Positions 1 to 10,019 of a stretch of 64,000 bases of DNA are shown in pieces. The notes under the pieces are model-generated. The model saw only the letters and a program-made list of their open reading frames with translations. It was not told where the DNA came from and did not search any database. The first letter of the stretch is position 1. Each line of letters starts with the position of its first letter. A program made the position numbers and the translations under genes. The stretch comes from Caldifarciminota bacterium (GTDB lineage Bacteria; Hydrothermota; Tepidihabitantia; B3-TA06): NCBI GenBank assembly GCA_016934635.1, contig JAFGSK010000054.1, positions 29,671 through 93,670 of the forward strand. Reading direction: 5' to 3'.

Positions 1-222
1 TGACTTCATTTGCTAAACTATACACTTTACTTACCGGTCTGTCAACCTTTTTCAGACTAATATGTTCAGTAAAGGGAATGAATATTTCAAATGAAGATCC
101 GATTCAAATTAAGTATTTCTACCAGAACTGTGGTTGCTACAGGTGCAGTTGGTGGCGGTATCATTATTAATTCTATTTGAGTTCTTCTTGACTTAGGGCT
201 TGACCTAAGTTAAACTTAGACT
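1..222. other. Upstream region of gatC; one doubtful 29-codon ORF
   Basis: No recognisable gene. A short open frame at 91-180 (+) would encode a 29-residue peptide with a basic start and a glycine/isoleucine-rich hydrophobic end (…GAVGGGIIINSI). It has no clear Shine-Dalgarno sequence and may be chance. The last 35 bases hold the gatC promoter, described separately. Confidence 0.4.
188..222 (+). promoter_or_regulatory. gatC promoter, predicted leaderless
   Basis: TTGACT (188-193), a 17-base spacer and TAAACT (211-216) form a good sigma70-type promoter. Six bases after the -10 box comes the ATG of gatC at 223, so the predicted +1 is the A of the start codon. No Shine-Dalgarno sequence precedes gatC, which fits a leaderless message. 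Confidence 0.6.
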
Positions 223-489
223 ATGTCGGTTGGAAAACAGATCGTTAAGGTTGCCGATTTAGCTCGGCTTGATTTGACCGAGAAGGAAACCGAGCGGTTC
301 GGAGCGGAGTTCGATAAAATCCTCGCATACTTTTCAGAACTCCAGGAGATGAAGATGGAAGGCGAAATCCTCCTGCCCTACCCATGTCCCCGTGCACCGG
401 ATGACCCCAGTTCCTGCGATATTGATATTGAAGGGCTGTCCCGGCACCTCAAAGAAGGGTACTTCCTTATTCCGCCCTGGCTGGCGTGA
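223..489 (+). CDS. gatC: Asp-tRNA(Asn)/Glu-tRNA(Gln) amidotransferase subunit C
   Basis: GatC is the small stabilising subunit of the GatCAB amidotransferase, which converts mis-charged Glu-tRNA(Gln) or Asp-tRNA(Asn) to the amide in the cytoplasm. At 88 aa it has a typical GatC start (…VADLARLDLTEKE…), the helical FGAEFDKILAYFSEL segment and a Pro-rich tail. The family is usually about 95 aa. It is the first gene of gatC-gatA-gatB and its stop overlaps the gatA start (GTGA), suggesting translational coupling. Transcription is predicted to begin at its ATG. Confidence 0.9.
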   Translation: MSVGKQIVKVADLARLDLTEKETERFGAEFDKILAYFSELQEMKMEGEILLPYPCPRAPDDPSSCDIDIEGLSRHLKEGYFLIPPWLA

Positions 490-1904
490 GCATGAAAGAG
501 CTTCCGACAATAGCCCAGTTGTGGTTCGACCTGGACACAGGGGCGGCAAAAGCAGCCGATGTCATAGCCTTGATCAGGGAGAATGTAGCCCTTTATGAGA
601 AGGACATCAACGCCTACATCAATCTTTACCTGGACGAGGCCGAGGAGCTTGCCCGGAGTCAGGATTCCACGCGCTATCCTGCAGGCAAAACCCCTGACCT
701 TGCCGGAATCCCGATAGCAATCAAGGATAACATCTGCGTAAAGGGAAAGCCGTGCACCTGCGCGTCCAATATTCTCAAGGGCTTCGTGGCTCCTTACGAC
801 GCGACGGTAATCGAACGACTCAATGCCCGAGGCGCCATCCTAGTGGGCAAGACCAACCTTGACGAGTTTGCCATGGGGGCTTCGACCGAGACCTCGGCCT
901 TTGGTCCGGTTCGCAATCCTCTGGATCCGGAACGCGTGCCGGGGGGTTCGTCAGGTGGTTCTGCAGCCGCTGTTCGTTACGGAGGTGCGGTTGCGGCCCT
1001 CGGCTCGGACACCGGGGGCTCGGTTCGTCAGCCGGCCGCATTCTCTGGCCTGGTCGGGTTCAGACCTTCCTACGGCAGGGTTTCCCGCTGGGGTCTGGTG
1101 GCTTTTGCCTCGAGCCTTGACCAGATAGGTCCGATCACAAGAACGGTGGAGGACGCGGCACTTATCTACTCGGTAATCGCAGGCCCTGACCCCCGGGACT
1201 CCACCACATATCCACAGGAGCCTGAGGAGATGGATTTGACAGGTGAGTTAAAGAGGGGTGTGAAGGTCGGGATAATAAAGGAGTTCTTCGCGGAACTTGC
1301 CGATGAGCGGATCTCGGAAGCTGTACAGACGCCATTCAAAGAAGCAGGAATAGATCTCATTGAGGTCAGTATGCCCGAAGTACGCTACTCGATATCCGGG
1401 TACTATCTTCTTGCCTTCTCCGAGGTGTCATCCAATCTGGCCCGCTACGACGGTATCCGCTATGGGCTGAGGGTTTCCAAGCTGGGGCTTCGCGAGACCT
1501 ACTCAGCCAGCAGGGCTCAAGGCTTCGGGGAAGAGATAAAACGCCGTATACTGATGGGAACTTTCGGGCTTTCCGCAGGATATATAGACGCCTACTACAA
1601 CACCGCTCTGCGCTATCGTGCCGCGCTTGCCAAGGCTTACGAGAAGGCGTTCAGCCAGGTCGATTTCCTGCTTTCGCCTACCGCGCCCACGGTGGCCTAT
1701 AAGCTGGGGGAAAAGATCCACGACCCTTTGGAGATGTATCTCGGTGATATATATACCGCGTCCAATGCCCTTGCCGCGCTTCCATGCATTTCCATCCCCG
1801 CACCTCGAAAGGTGGATGGCCTTCCTGTAGGAATACAGCTCACCGCTTCCCGATACCAGGACGCAAAACTACTTGAGTTTGCCCATGCCGTCGAAAGAAT
1901 CTAG
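486..1904 (+). CDS. gatA: Asp/Glu-tRNA amidotransferase subunit A (amidase)
   Basis: GatA hydrolyses glutamine to supply ammonia to the GatB active site. The amidase-signature Ser-cisSer-Lys triad is present: Lys80 (PIAIKDN), Ser155 (PGGSSGGS) and Ser179 (SDTGGSVRQPA), with spacing matching characterised GatA. Length (472 aa) is normal. The GTG at 486 overlaps the gatC stop; an ATG at 492 in the same frame is the alternative start. The 3' end overlaps gatB by about 20 bases. All catalytic residues are intact, so the enzyme should be active. Confidence 0.95.
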   Translation: MSMKELPTIAQLWFDLDTGAAKAADVIALIRENVALYEKDINAYINLYLDEAEELARSQDSTRYPAGKTPDLAGIPIAIKDNICVKGKPCTCASNILKGFVAPYDATVIERLNARGAILVGKTNLDEFAMGASTETSAFGPVRNPLDPERVPGGSSGGSAAAVRYGGAVAALGSDTGGSVRQPAAFSGLVGFRPSYGRVSRWGLVAFASSLDQIGPITRTVEDAALIYSVIAGPDPRDSTTYPQEPEEMDLTGELKRGVKVGIIKEFFAELADERISEAVQTPFKEAGIDLIEVSMPEVRYSISGYYLLAFSEVSSNLARYDGIRYGLRVSKLGLRETYSASRAQGFGEEIKRRILMGTFGLSAGYIDAYYNTALRYRAALAKAYEKAFSQVDFLLSPTAPTVAYKLGEKIHDPLEMYLGDIYTASNALAALPCISIPAPRKVDGLPVGIQLTASRYQDAKLLEFAHAVERI

Positions 1905-3321
1905 GTACGAAGTAATAATAGGCATAGAGGTTCACGTTCAACTGAACACCCTGTCAAAGATGTTCTGCAGATGCGAGGTTGACGTTGATGCTCGACCCAA
2001 TACCAAGGTTTGCCCCATCTGCCTGGGTCTGCCCGGGGCGCTGCCCCAGACCAACGACACGGCAGTAAAGCTCGGAATCAAGGCCGCACTCGCCCTCGGG
2101 TGCAAGGTAAACCTCGAATCGCGATGGGCTCGAAAACACTACTTCTCACCCGATCTTCCCAAGGGCTACCAGATAACCCAGTACGACTACCCTCTGGCTA
2201 CAGGTGGTTCGCTTGATCTGCCGGGTATGAAGCGCTCAGTCCGTATCCGACGTCTCCACCTTGAGGAGGACGCGGGCAAACTCATCCACTCCTCGCGTGA
2301 AACGCTCGTGGATTTCAACCGGTGCGGGGTTCCCTTGGCCGAAATAGTATCCGAGCCGGACATCGCGAGCGCCCTCCAGGCTGACGCCTATCTCAAGGAG
2401 CTCAGGCTCATCCTCAGGACCCTGGGCGTATCCGACGCCGAGATGGAGCGCGGACACTTCAGATGCGAGCCAAACATCAGCGTTCGACCCAGGGGTCAGG
2501 AAGAGATGGGTGTGAGGTCTGAAATCAAGAACCTCAATAGCTTCAAGGCGGTGCGCGAGGGAGTAGAGCGGGCGGTTGAAGACCAGATAGCCTGGTTGGA
2601 GCAGGGCAAGGAGATTGTACAAACCACCTACTTATGGGACGAGAAAGCAAGAGAGCTTCGGCCCATGAGGGTAAAGGAAACAGCTGCAGATTACCGGTAC
2701 TTCCCTGAACCCGATCTTCCGCCGCTAATCCTTGAACAGTCTGAGATAGATGAGATTAAGGAATCTCTGCCTGAACTTCCGGCTGCCAAACGTAAGCGGC
2801 TGTTCAAGGAGGGACTCTCGAAACAGGATATCCAGGTTCTTTCCCAGGAGCCGGAATGGGAGGACTATTTCCTTAACCTGTTAGAGAAAGGTGCAACGGT
2901 GAAGGAAGCATCAACCTGGCTCCTGAATGAAGCTCGAGGAATCATGGCGGAACGCAGGGAGGGTCTTGAGGAGTTCAAGGTACCGGTTGAGGAGATGGTG
3001 AACTTGATCATGCTTCTGCGTTCCGGCGAACTGACCCGACCGGCGGCCAAGGGACTTCTCGAAGCAATGGCAGAGAAAGGCCGGGGGGCAAAGGAGTTGA
3101 TGACACGGATGGATCTGGGTGCTGTATCTGATTCCGGTTTCCTGGAGAAAGTGGCTCGCAAGATAATCGATGCGAACCCGGAGCCGGTTCAGCGCTATAG
3201 GAACGGGAAAACCGGAGTGATAGGTTTCCTGGTGGGGCAATGTATGAAGGAACTACGCGGCAAGGCAGACCCCAACGCGGTCAGGGAAGCCTTGTCAACA
3301 CTCATAGCCAAGGAGGATTAA
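1885..3321 (+). CDS. gatB: Asp/Glu-tRNA amidotransferase subunit B
   Basis: GatB binds the mis-acylated tRNA, activates the carboxylate with ATP and transfers ammonia delivered from GatA. The signature YEVIIGIEVHVQL is at the N-terminus, followed by a zinc-type motif (CRCEVD…CPICLGLPGALP), the tRNA-binding core and a C-terminal YqeY-like helical domain ending in …VREALSTLIAKED. About 478 aa, normal. The frame is open from a TTG at 1873, but ATG 1885, just before the conserved start, is preferred. It overlaps the end of gatA by 20 bases. Confidence 0.95.
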   Translation: MPSKESRYEVIIGIEVHVQLNTLSKMFCRCEVDVDARPNTKVCPICLGLPGALPQTNDTAVKLGIKAALALGCKVNLESRWARKHYFSPDLPKGYQITQYDYPLATGGSLDLPGMKRSVRIRRLHLEEDAGKLIHSSRETLVDFNRCGVPLAEIVSEPDIASALQADAYLKELRLILRTLGVSDAEMERGHFRCEPNISVRPRGQEEMGVRSEIKNLNSFKAVREGVERAVEDQIAWLEQGKEIVQTTYLWDEKARELRPMRVKETAADYRYFPEPDLPPLILEQSEIDEIKESLPELPAAKRKRLFKEGLSKQDIQVLSQEPEWEDYFLNLLEKGATVKEASTWLLNEARGIMAERREGLEEFKVPVEEMVNLIMLLRSGELTRPAAKGLLEAMAEKGRGAKELMTRMDLGAVSDSGFLEKVARKIIDANPEPVQRYRNGKTGVIGFLVGQCMKELRGKADPNAVREALSTLIAKED

Positions 3322-4269
3322 GTGAGCAACTACACGAATGGCCTTAAGACCATAGTTTGTGATTGTCTGGGTACCAAGAAGGGCGAACGTGCAATAGTTA
3401 TCTGCGACAGGCCGCTCAGGACAATCGGTCTGGATTTATTCGATGCCTTTGTTACCGCAGGTGCGGATGCTACCCTTTGTGAGATACAACCCCGGAAGCA
3501 GCACGGTGAGGAACCGCCGTCCTATGTAGCCGATCTCTTGAAGTCAGCGGACGTGTTTTTAATCCCTGCCTCGAAATCAATGACTCATACACAGGCTCGC
3601 AAGCAGGCTGTAATGAAAGGCGCACGAGGAGCTACCCTGCCCGACGTGACCGCAGAGATCATTGCCCGGACCATGGCTGCCGATTACGCAGAAATCAAAC
3701 GACGTACTGAAAAGCTTGCCAGGATTTTCAAGGGTGCAAAGAAAGTTCACGTAACCACAATGCAGGGGACAGACGTAGAGATAGTCATTGAAGGAAGAGA
3801 ACCGAATCTAGATACAGGAGTATTGACCAGGCCCGGGGCTTTTTCGAATCTTCCCGCGGGTGAGGTATATATCGCTCCAGTGGAGGGTAAAAGCTCAGGC
3901 AGGGTTGTTTTCGACGCAAGCTTCTCAGGTATCGGGATGCTTTCCCAGCCGATCGTCATCGATATCCAGAAGGGGCGCGCTGCGAAGATAAAGGGGGATC
4001 GGGGTAAGTTGAGCAGGATGCTTGATGCTCCGGGTCCCAACGGGCGAAACCTGGCTGAACTGGGTATAGGGACCAACGACCGCGCCCGAATCACCGGCAA
4101 TGTGCTTGAGGACGAAAAAGTTATGGGTACTATTCACCTCGCATTCGGAGATAACTCAACCTTCGGCGGCAAGATCAAGGTTGACGTTCACCTGGACGGT
4201 ATGGTTCTCAAACCTACCCTAAAGGTGGACGGACGTGAGATAATGAAGAATGGCAGGTTTATGTATTAG
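3322..4269 (+). CDS. M29-like metallo-aminopeptidase (AmpS/COG2309 type)
   Basis: The 315-aa protein resembles the M29 aminopeptidase/NicX-like fold. Likely metal ligands can be placed by motif and spacing: Glu181 (LPAGEVYIAP), Glu246 (AELGIGTN), His272 (GTIHLAFGDN), His290 and Asp292 (VHLDG). It is shorter than classical M29 enzymes (about 410 aa), mainly at the N-terminus, so substrate and dimer mode may differ. No signal peptide: cytoplasmic. GTG start with AGGAGG five bases upstream, directly after the gatB stop. Its tail overlaps bamA. Peptidase activity is inferred from the family; a dioxygenase-like role (NicX branch) is a less likely alternative. Confidence 0.75.
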   Translation: MSNYTNGLKTIVCDCLGTKKGERAIVICDRPLRTIGLDLFDAFVTAGADATLCEIQPRKQHGEEPPSYVADLLKSADVFLIPASKSMTHTQARKQAVMKGARGATLPDVTAEIIARTMAADYAEIKRRTEKLARIFKGAKKVHVTTMQGTDVEIVIEGREPNLDTGVLTRPGAFSNLPAGEVYIAPVEGKSSGRVVFDASFSGIGMLSQPIVIDIQKGRAAKIKGDRGKLSRMLDAPGPNGRNLAELGIGTNDRARITGNVLEDEKVMGTIHLAFGDNSTFGGKIKVDVHLDGMVLKPTLKVDGREIMKNGRFMY

Positions 4270-6331
4270 GCTCCTTTTTTCGCTTCTGGCTCTGGGAACC
4301 GTAAACAGCGGCATTAAAAAGGTCGTTATTGAAGGCAACCTGGCTATTGAAGACGACGAACTGGAGCGAGTGATTGCTGTTTCTGCGGGCGACATATACG
4401 ATCCATCGGAGATAGCAAAAGATGAGGAAGCATTAGTTTCTTTCTATCAAGATCTAGGGTTCAGGAAAACAAAGGTTAAGTCAGAATACAGCTGGTTACG
4501 TAAAAGGTTGACCTTCAGTATTAGGGAAGGCAAGGGCCCTACTGTTAAAAAATTGAAATTCAAAGGTAATCTGGGTTTTCCTGATTCGAGGCTGAAAGGG
4601 GTAATAGCGACACAAAGACGTCAGTTGTACTTGAGTCAGCAGGTGACTGCAGATTCACTTCGTCTCGTAATGTTTTATCGAAACCAGGGTTATGAATGGG
4701 CAAATATTACCCCGGCCTATGATTCAACCAAGCGTCGTCTTACCTTCTTAGTAGAAAAAGGAGAACGGCTCAGGGTGGCAAAGATCAGTATCGTTGGGGC
4801 ACCGGCAAGTGACACCAGTTGGATGAAAAGGAATATCCCATTAAAAAAGGACAAGCCTGTAACCGTCGTAGCCCAGCAAGAAGCTCAAATGACGATTGCC
4901 CGTTATTACCGGGATCGAGGTTACTTTTACGTCAACGTAAGTCTTAAAAGAAGGGAACAGGGCAGAGATGTTGATCTTCTTATTGAGGTTACTCCAGGAG
5001 TGCGAACCTGGATTTCGTCGGTAAGCTTTAGCGGAGTTGAACCCACCGATATTCATCCCGGGTTCCTTTTGAGAACTACCCGATTGAAACCAGGTGAGAG
5101 GTATTCCGTTTCCAGGGTAGACCGGGCGGCAAGGCTTCTATATGCAACCTATCTCTTTAATCGAGTCCGAGTGGTTACAGATACCATGCCCCCGAAAGAT
5201 TCGCTGGATTTGACCTTTCTCCTTAACCCCGCCAAACCCAGGATCGTGAGTTTTGGATTCGGTCTGGAAACCGCCGGGGTCGACGAACGGAAGACCAGTG
5301 GAGATGAATCTGATTTTGGTTTTCTTATCCCGGATCGTCTGTCCTTGTCTTTGGGCTGGGAGCATCTGAATCTCTTTCATCGAGGTGTAGGTTTAGCTAG
5401 TGAGGTAATATTTAATCCGACATTCAAAGGGGACTACGAACTGGAGTTTAACGTTCGTAATCGTTATCCGGACATCCTTCCCTTAAATCTGGGATTGACC
5501 ATCTCTCCATACTGGAAACATGGGTACTATCGCAGCAACGCAGATGATAATTATCACATACTTGGAGGGGAGGCCGGACTGGAACGGTATTTCACAGACC
5601 GGTTGAAAGCAGGACTCTCCATGCAGATAAGAAGAACCTTGGTCGGAATGGAACAAGATCAGACCAACTTCCTGCGGGCTTCGCTGGTCTTTGACAGCCG
5701 CAACGATTTCTTCTCGCCTACCGCTGGGGTGTACTTTTTCCCATACGCTGATTGGGCAGGAAAACCATTTGGCGGCAGTAATTATTTCCATCGTGCAGCA
5801 GTGGATTTCCGCAATTATCTGGCTTTACCCCTGGATGTGGTTTTCGCCTGGCGTTTGCATGGTGGTTTGATTGCGCCCCATTCTGGAGAAACCTTTGAAG
5901 GGATCTCCATCTATGAAAAGTTCACCATGGGTGGAGCGGGCAGTCTTCGTGCCGTAGATTATCGATCAATCGGGCCTGAAACAGATACAATAGTAAGGAT
6001 CGATTCAAAAGGAAATGAGATAAAGTACGATACGACCTATAATCACTACGGGACATTGATGTTTTTACACAGCCTGGAGATACGTACGCCCTACATATCA
6101 GATCTCGTGGGATTCGTACTGTTCATTGATGTCGGGTTGTGCTCACAGTCCCTCGATGAGATCACAGACGATGAGTGGACCTGGGGACCAGGATTAGGAT
6201 TAAGGGTAAAGACCCCTATCGGACCGATTCGATTGGATTATGCCAAGGATGCCCAGACGAAATTCGTATCCCCCACAGAACACTTGTTAATGGGGGGGAG
6301 GATAGATATTGGCTTTTTACAAGCGTTTTAG
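4250..6331 (+). CDS. bamA: BamA/TamA-like Omp85 outer membrane assembly protein
   Basis: Omp85-family protein of 693 aa that inserts beta-barrel proteins into the outer membrane. A short hydrophobic signal (LLFSLLALG) is followed by four POTRA-like repeats at about residues 20-96, 97-172, 173-255 and 256-335, each with a GNxxFxx/GYxxxxV pattern. A 16-strand-type barrel follows. The barrel contains a GGAGSLRAVDY segment equivalent to the VRGF lock motif and ends in a hydrophobic strand with terminal Phe. BamA proper usually has five POTRAs and TamA three. The downstream partner is TamB; where TamA is absent, BamA-TamB pairs are the common arrangement. It overlaps both neighbours by about 20 bases, so translation is coupled. 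Confidence 0.85.
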   Translation: MAGLCIRLLFSLLALGTVNSGIKKVVIEGNLAIEDDELERVIAVSAGDIYDPSEIAKDEEALVSFYQDLGFRKTKVKSEYSWLRKRLTFSIREGKGPTVKKLKFKGNLGFPDSRLKGVIATQRRQLYLSQQVTADSLRLVMFYRNQGYEWANITPAYDSTKRRLTFLVEKGERLRVAKISIVGAPASDTSWMKRNIPLKKDKPVTVVAQQEAQMTIARYYRDRGYFYVNVSLKRREQGRDVDLLIEVTPGVRTWISSVSFSGVEPTDIHPGFLLRTTRLKPGERYSVSRVDRAARLLYATYLFNRVRVVTDTMPPKDSLDLTFLLNPAKPRIVSFGFGLETAGVDERKTSGDESDFGFLIPDRLSLSLGWEHLNLFHRGVGLASEVIFNPTFKGDYELEFNVRNRYPDILPLNLGLTISPYWKHGYYRSNADDNYHILGGEAGLERYFTDRLKAGLSMQIRRTLVGMEQDQTNFLRASLVFDSRNDFFSPTAGVYFFPYADWAGKPFGGSNYFHRAAVDFRNYLALPLDVVFAWRLHGGLIAPHSGETFEGISIYEKFTMGGAGSLRAVDYRSIGPETDTIVRIDSKGNEIKYDTTYNHYGTLMFLHSLEIRTPYISDLVGFVLFIDVGLCSQSLDEITDDEWTWGPGLGLRVKTPIGPIRLDYAKDAQTKFVSPTEHLLMGGRIDIGFLQAF

Positions 6332-9300
6332 GCTCAAACAGGGCGAGAGACATCCTGCCCTCAAACCCCGTCGCCGTTGGGGACGCAGGATCGCCATTGC
6401 TGCAATCTCCATAACAGGCATGTTATTTACCGCGTATTTTTTCAGGGTTCCTTTGAGGGATGACATTATCCGGCAGGCGTTGGCTTTTTTGGAAAAGGAA
6501 GGATTCCAAGCCGATTACGATGAGGTATGGGGAGATATACTTGGGGGGATAAACTTCTCCGAACTCAGCGTAGTGAAAGACGACGATCATTGGTTAAAGG
6601 CCGATCAAGTGCACCTTTCCTATCGTCTGCTGCCCTTAATTATTCAGAACCGGTTTGAGATTAGTTCGGTGAGGCTGGTGAGGCCCGAGGCGCGATGGTT
6701 ACTGCCTGAGGAAAAACCGGATGAAGAAAAAGAGCCTTTCGATCTAGACTTTTCGTTGGACCTGGCTGGTTTCCACATCCGCAACGGCAGGGTGGAGTTA
6801 GCCGACACCCTGGCCCTTGAAGGACTCCAACTCGATCTTTCCCTCAAGATAAGGCCCCATCATGTTTCAGGAAGGGTTCGCAGGTCAGGAGTTCTGGTTA
6901 ATCTCAACGGTGAAGACCGCCTGCGTATACGCTCGGCTAAGACCGGTTTCGCCTATATACCGCCGGATACAATAAGGTTTGAAGATCTGCTTGTTGTTAC
7001 CGTAGACTCGAGGATTAAGGGTGATTTTTCACTTGAAGGATCGAATCTGGGATTGGATCTGGATAGAACGGTTATTGATCTTGCCGAGATTGATCCCGAA
7101 GGGTTGAAAGGGCGTCTTTTGGCAGAAGGATGGATCGGTTCTGACAGTTCCGGCTATCGAGGAGAGTGCAGCCTTGAGGCGGAAGATTTCGTCTCGGGTG
7201 ATTTAAGATTTGCAGAACTCAAGATGGAGTTGTCAGGTGAAGAAGGGGTATTTGATGTTTCCTTCGATGCAAGTGATCCCCGGATGGGAAGATTGGCAAG
7301 CGCGGGCGTAATCTCTATAACCGAAGAAGAGGTTTTGGGCAATCTTGATGTTCGAGAGTTGAGGCTTTCGGAGGCGACTGGATTTCCCCTTGAATTTAAG
7401 GGAACGGTCGACGGCGGATATAATCTGAAGGTCAAAGAAGCGAAAGGTATACTCAAGGTGGAGACCTTGGAGCTTCTTCCCCAGACCGGTTTGCCCTTGG
7501 CCTTCAAGGGGACGATCGAAGGCGGCTACGCTTCAGGCTCTGAACATATCTGGGGAGACATGAATATCGAGCAACTCGAGATTCGCAAGATACCCGCCTA
7601 TCCTGTGAGTTTTAAAGGAAGCGTTGAAGCCGACTATGATTTGGCGAATAACTCGGGTCACATTACCGGATTGGTTGACAGAATCAGATTACGCAATTTC
7701 AAATGGGGTAGTTGTGACTTCGACGTAGCCTTTCATAATCAGGATATAACCTTGAAAAGCTTCCGACTTTCACACGGCCTTTCTCAGGTTCAGGCCAAGG
7801 GTGAATTCTCTCCGGAAGCTGTTGAAGGTGAACTTGAGATACATACCTTTCAGTTGGCCAGCCTGGGTGAATACAACCCTCTGGGTGAACCTGCCGAGGT
7901 GAATGCTGAGCTTAAGTTTGCAGGGACGGGTAAATCTCCCCGGATTTCCGGATTGATTCTCGTGAACTCGGATGAGGCTTTCTTCAAAGAGCTTCAGGTT
8001 GAATTCGATTCCTTCTACCCTTTGAGTTTGGCTGGATTGGCCAGAATTGATGTGAACGGCTTGAGATTATCTGAGGGTACAGAGTTCGGGCTTTCCGCAG
8101 ACATCAGGGATTCATCATTGAAGGTTTCTGCCAGCGACGGCAAGGATATATTTCTTTCAATGATCGGTGTGCTTAATCTGGATTTCAATCGCAGCCTCTA
8201 TGAGTACTCTTGCGATAAGCTTGAGCTTATGGTCGGTACGGAGAAGATTGAGAACCGGTTGCCCTTTGTGGTTACGAGTTCAGGGGATTCCCTGGCTCTT
8301 GGTCCAACGATCTTCTATATAGGAGAAGGTTCGTTTGCAGCAACCGGGTCGTGGGGCGGGGTCGGTCTTCCTCACGTCGGGATTACCCTTTACGATGTCG
8401 AGTTGCCAATAATTGCCAGATTGTTGGGCGTTGAGGAGGGGGTAAGTGGGTATGTATCAGGGCAGATAGTTAGTCGAGATGACGGCGGGAAGAGAAGTGT
8501 ATTGCTTCAGATCGAGGCGGTTGACGTCTATGCACTGGGCGCCGAAGCCGACAGCATCTATCTTGCAGGTGAGTTGGATGCTTTGCAGTTTGACTTTGAG
8601 GCCTTGCTGGTGCATGGAGAGGGTGAGTCTAAAGCAAACGGTAATGTTTATTACGATTTTAAGGAGACAAGCGTCATTCAAAGATTCAATATTAACCTTA
8701 CCCTTGATGATATCGGTGTGTGGCCGTTTGCACTTCTTGACCTGGAACAGACGGTTGTTTTTCGAAAGGGTTCGGTTAATGGCAACTTGAATGCATTCGG
8801 TACATTAACCGAGCCCGACATCAGAGGACAAATATATATTCGTGATGCCGAACTTTTCCTGCCGATACTGGATATGACCAGTTACAGCACCGACATAGAT
8901 TTGCTGTTCAGCAATGGTTTGGCGATAATTGATAAGGCTTCGGGTCGTGTGGGGCAAGGACGTATAAAAGGTAACGGGGATTTATCGTTGTTTTCCGAAG
9001 GTCACCCGTTCTTCTTTAGCTTTAAATTCGATACGGTACCTTATAACCCGGAACGACATCTAAAGGCGATTTGCGATGGAACGATATCCCTGAGGGGGTC
9101 GGATGACTCCCCGCTTTACGTCTCAGGTAACGTGGATATCATAAAGGCGGACATTGGCTGGGGATTGACCGACGAGATCTGGGTGACCTCCCCGAACGTT
9201 CCGGTGGATTCATCTCTTCCTCCAACCTACGTAGATATACATGTTAAGGGTGACAAGAATATCTGGATCAAGAACACCATGATGGATGTTGAAGTGGCGG

Positions 9301-10019
9301 CGGATCTTGAGATTGTTCAGCGCGACGAGATAATACCCCAGATTACCGGTGATCTTAATGTCAAACGGGGTAATATTTATTATGGGATCTCTGTGCTTAA
9401 GCTGGAAAAGGGGGAGATATTCTTTCCCCCTGCTCAGCAGGATCTTAACCCGGAGTTGGATATCTGGGCGCGTAAGCGTACGGATTATCAGGCAGCCAGC
9501 GGCGAACGTATTGAGGCCGTCTTGCGCGTTGTTGGAACCCTTAGGAAGCCTGATTTCAAGGCGTTTAGTGATCCTCCGGGGCTTTCGGAGACTGATGTTT
9601 TGACCTACTTGAGTATCGGTTACTTCCCGAGTTTGACAGGACAGACTATCCCAATCGGTCTCTCCTCCATACCTCTGGAGTCGATCTTGAGTCGGGAGGC
9701 AGCCGAGTGGCTACAGGACGCGACAGGAGCGGACGTCATTATGATTGAGGACATCGGACTTACCGAATCTCCTACAAAGGTAACCATAGGTAAATATCTG
9801 GGTGACAAATGGTATGCATCTTACACACTGCCCTTGTCAAGGCCTGCCGGTGACACCACCTACCACCAGTTCAAGGTTGAATACACGTTGGGGGAGATAA
9901 ACATTCCTTTAGGCGAGGATTCCCTTTCGGATACCCTGGATTTGAACCAGGATATAATCCTCGACCGTAACAGGTACGGAGCACAGGGGTTGCATTATCG
10001 CCTGAGGTTGCGTTACTGA
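6309..10019 (+). CDS. tamB: TamB-like translocation/assembly module protein (DUF490)
   Basis: Large (1236 aa) AsmA/TamB-type protein, expected to be anchored in the inner membrane by one helix (about residues 27-48) and to span the periplasm as a long beta-rich groove carrying lipid to, or supporting barrel assembly at, the outer membrane. The C-terminal 350 residues show the TamB domain pattern (…GDLNVKRGNIYYG…, …PPGLSETDVLTYLSIGY…, terminal …LHYRLRLRY). Starts at TTG 6309, overlapping bamA by 23 bases. Residues 350-450 contain near-repeats of the FKGT(V/I)(D/E)GGY type, consistent with repeated strands. The bamA-tamB linkage supports a joint role. Confidence 0.85.
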   Translation: MAFYKRFRLKQGERHPALKPRRRWGRRIAIAAISITGMLFTAYFFRVPLRDDIIRQALAFLEKEGFQADYDEVWGDILGGINFSELSVVKDDDHWLKADQVHLSYRLLPLIIQNRFEISSVRLVRPEARWLLPEEKPDEEKEPFDLDFSLDLAGFHIRNGRVELADTLALEGLQLDLSLKIRPHHVSGRVRRSGVLVNLNGEDRLRIRSAKTGFAYIPPDTIRFEDLLVVTVDSRIKGDFSLEGSNLGLDLDRTVIDLAEIDPEGLKGRLLAEGWIGSDSSGYRGECSLEAEDFVSGDLRFAELKMELSGEEGVFDVSFDASDPRMGRLASAGVISITEEEVLGNLDVRELRLSEATGFPLEFKGTVDGGYNLKVKEAKGILKVETLELLPQTGLPLAFKGTIEGGYASGSEHIWGDMNIEQLEIRKIPAYPVSFKGSVEADYDLANNSGHITGLVDRIRLRNFKWGSCDFDVAFHNQDITLKSFRLSHGLSQVQAKGEFSPEAVEGELEIHTFQLASLGEYNPLGEPAEVNAELKFAGTGKSPRISGLILVNSDEAFFKELQVEFDSFYPLSLAGLARIDVNGLRLSEGTEFGLSADIRDSSLKVSASDGKDIFLSMIGVLNLDFNRSLYEYSCDKLELMVGTEKIENRLPFVVTSSGDSLALGPTIFYIGEGSFAATGSWGGVGLPHVGITLYDVELPIIARLLGVEEGVSGYVSGQIVSRDDGGKRSVLLQIEAVDVYALGAEADSIYLAGELDALQFDFEALLVHGEGESKANGNVYYDFKETSVIQRFNINLTLDDIGVWPFALLDLEQTVVFRKGSVNGNLNAFGTLTEPDIRGQIYIRDAELFLPILDMTSYSTDIDLLFSNGLAIIDKASGRVGQGRIKGNGDLSLFSEGHPFFFSFKFDTVPYNPERHLKAICDGTISLRGSDDSPLYVSGNVDIIKADIGWGLTDEIWVTSPNVPVDSSLPPTYVDIHVKGDKNIWIKNTMMDVEVAADLEIVQRDEIIPQITGDLNVKRGNIYYGISVLKLEKGEIFFPPAQQDLNPELDIWARKRTDYQAASGERIEAVLRVVGTLRKPDFKAFSDPPGLSETDVLTYLSIGYFPSLTGQTIPIGLSSIPLESILSREAAEWLQDATGADVIMIEDIGLTESPTKVTIGKYLGDKWYASYTLPLSRPAGDTTYHQFKVEYTLGEINIPLGEDSLSDTLDLNQDIILDRNRYGAQGLHYRLRLRY

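Noticed and set aside
2236..2622. Minus-strand open frame of 128 codons inside gatB
   Set aside because: It lies fully within gatB, a well-supported gene, and its translation has no recognisable motif. It arises from codon bias on the opposite strand.
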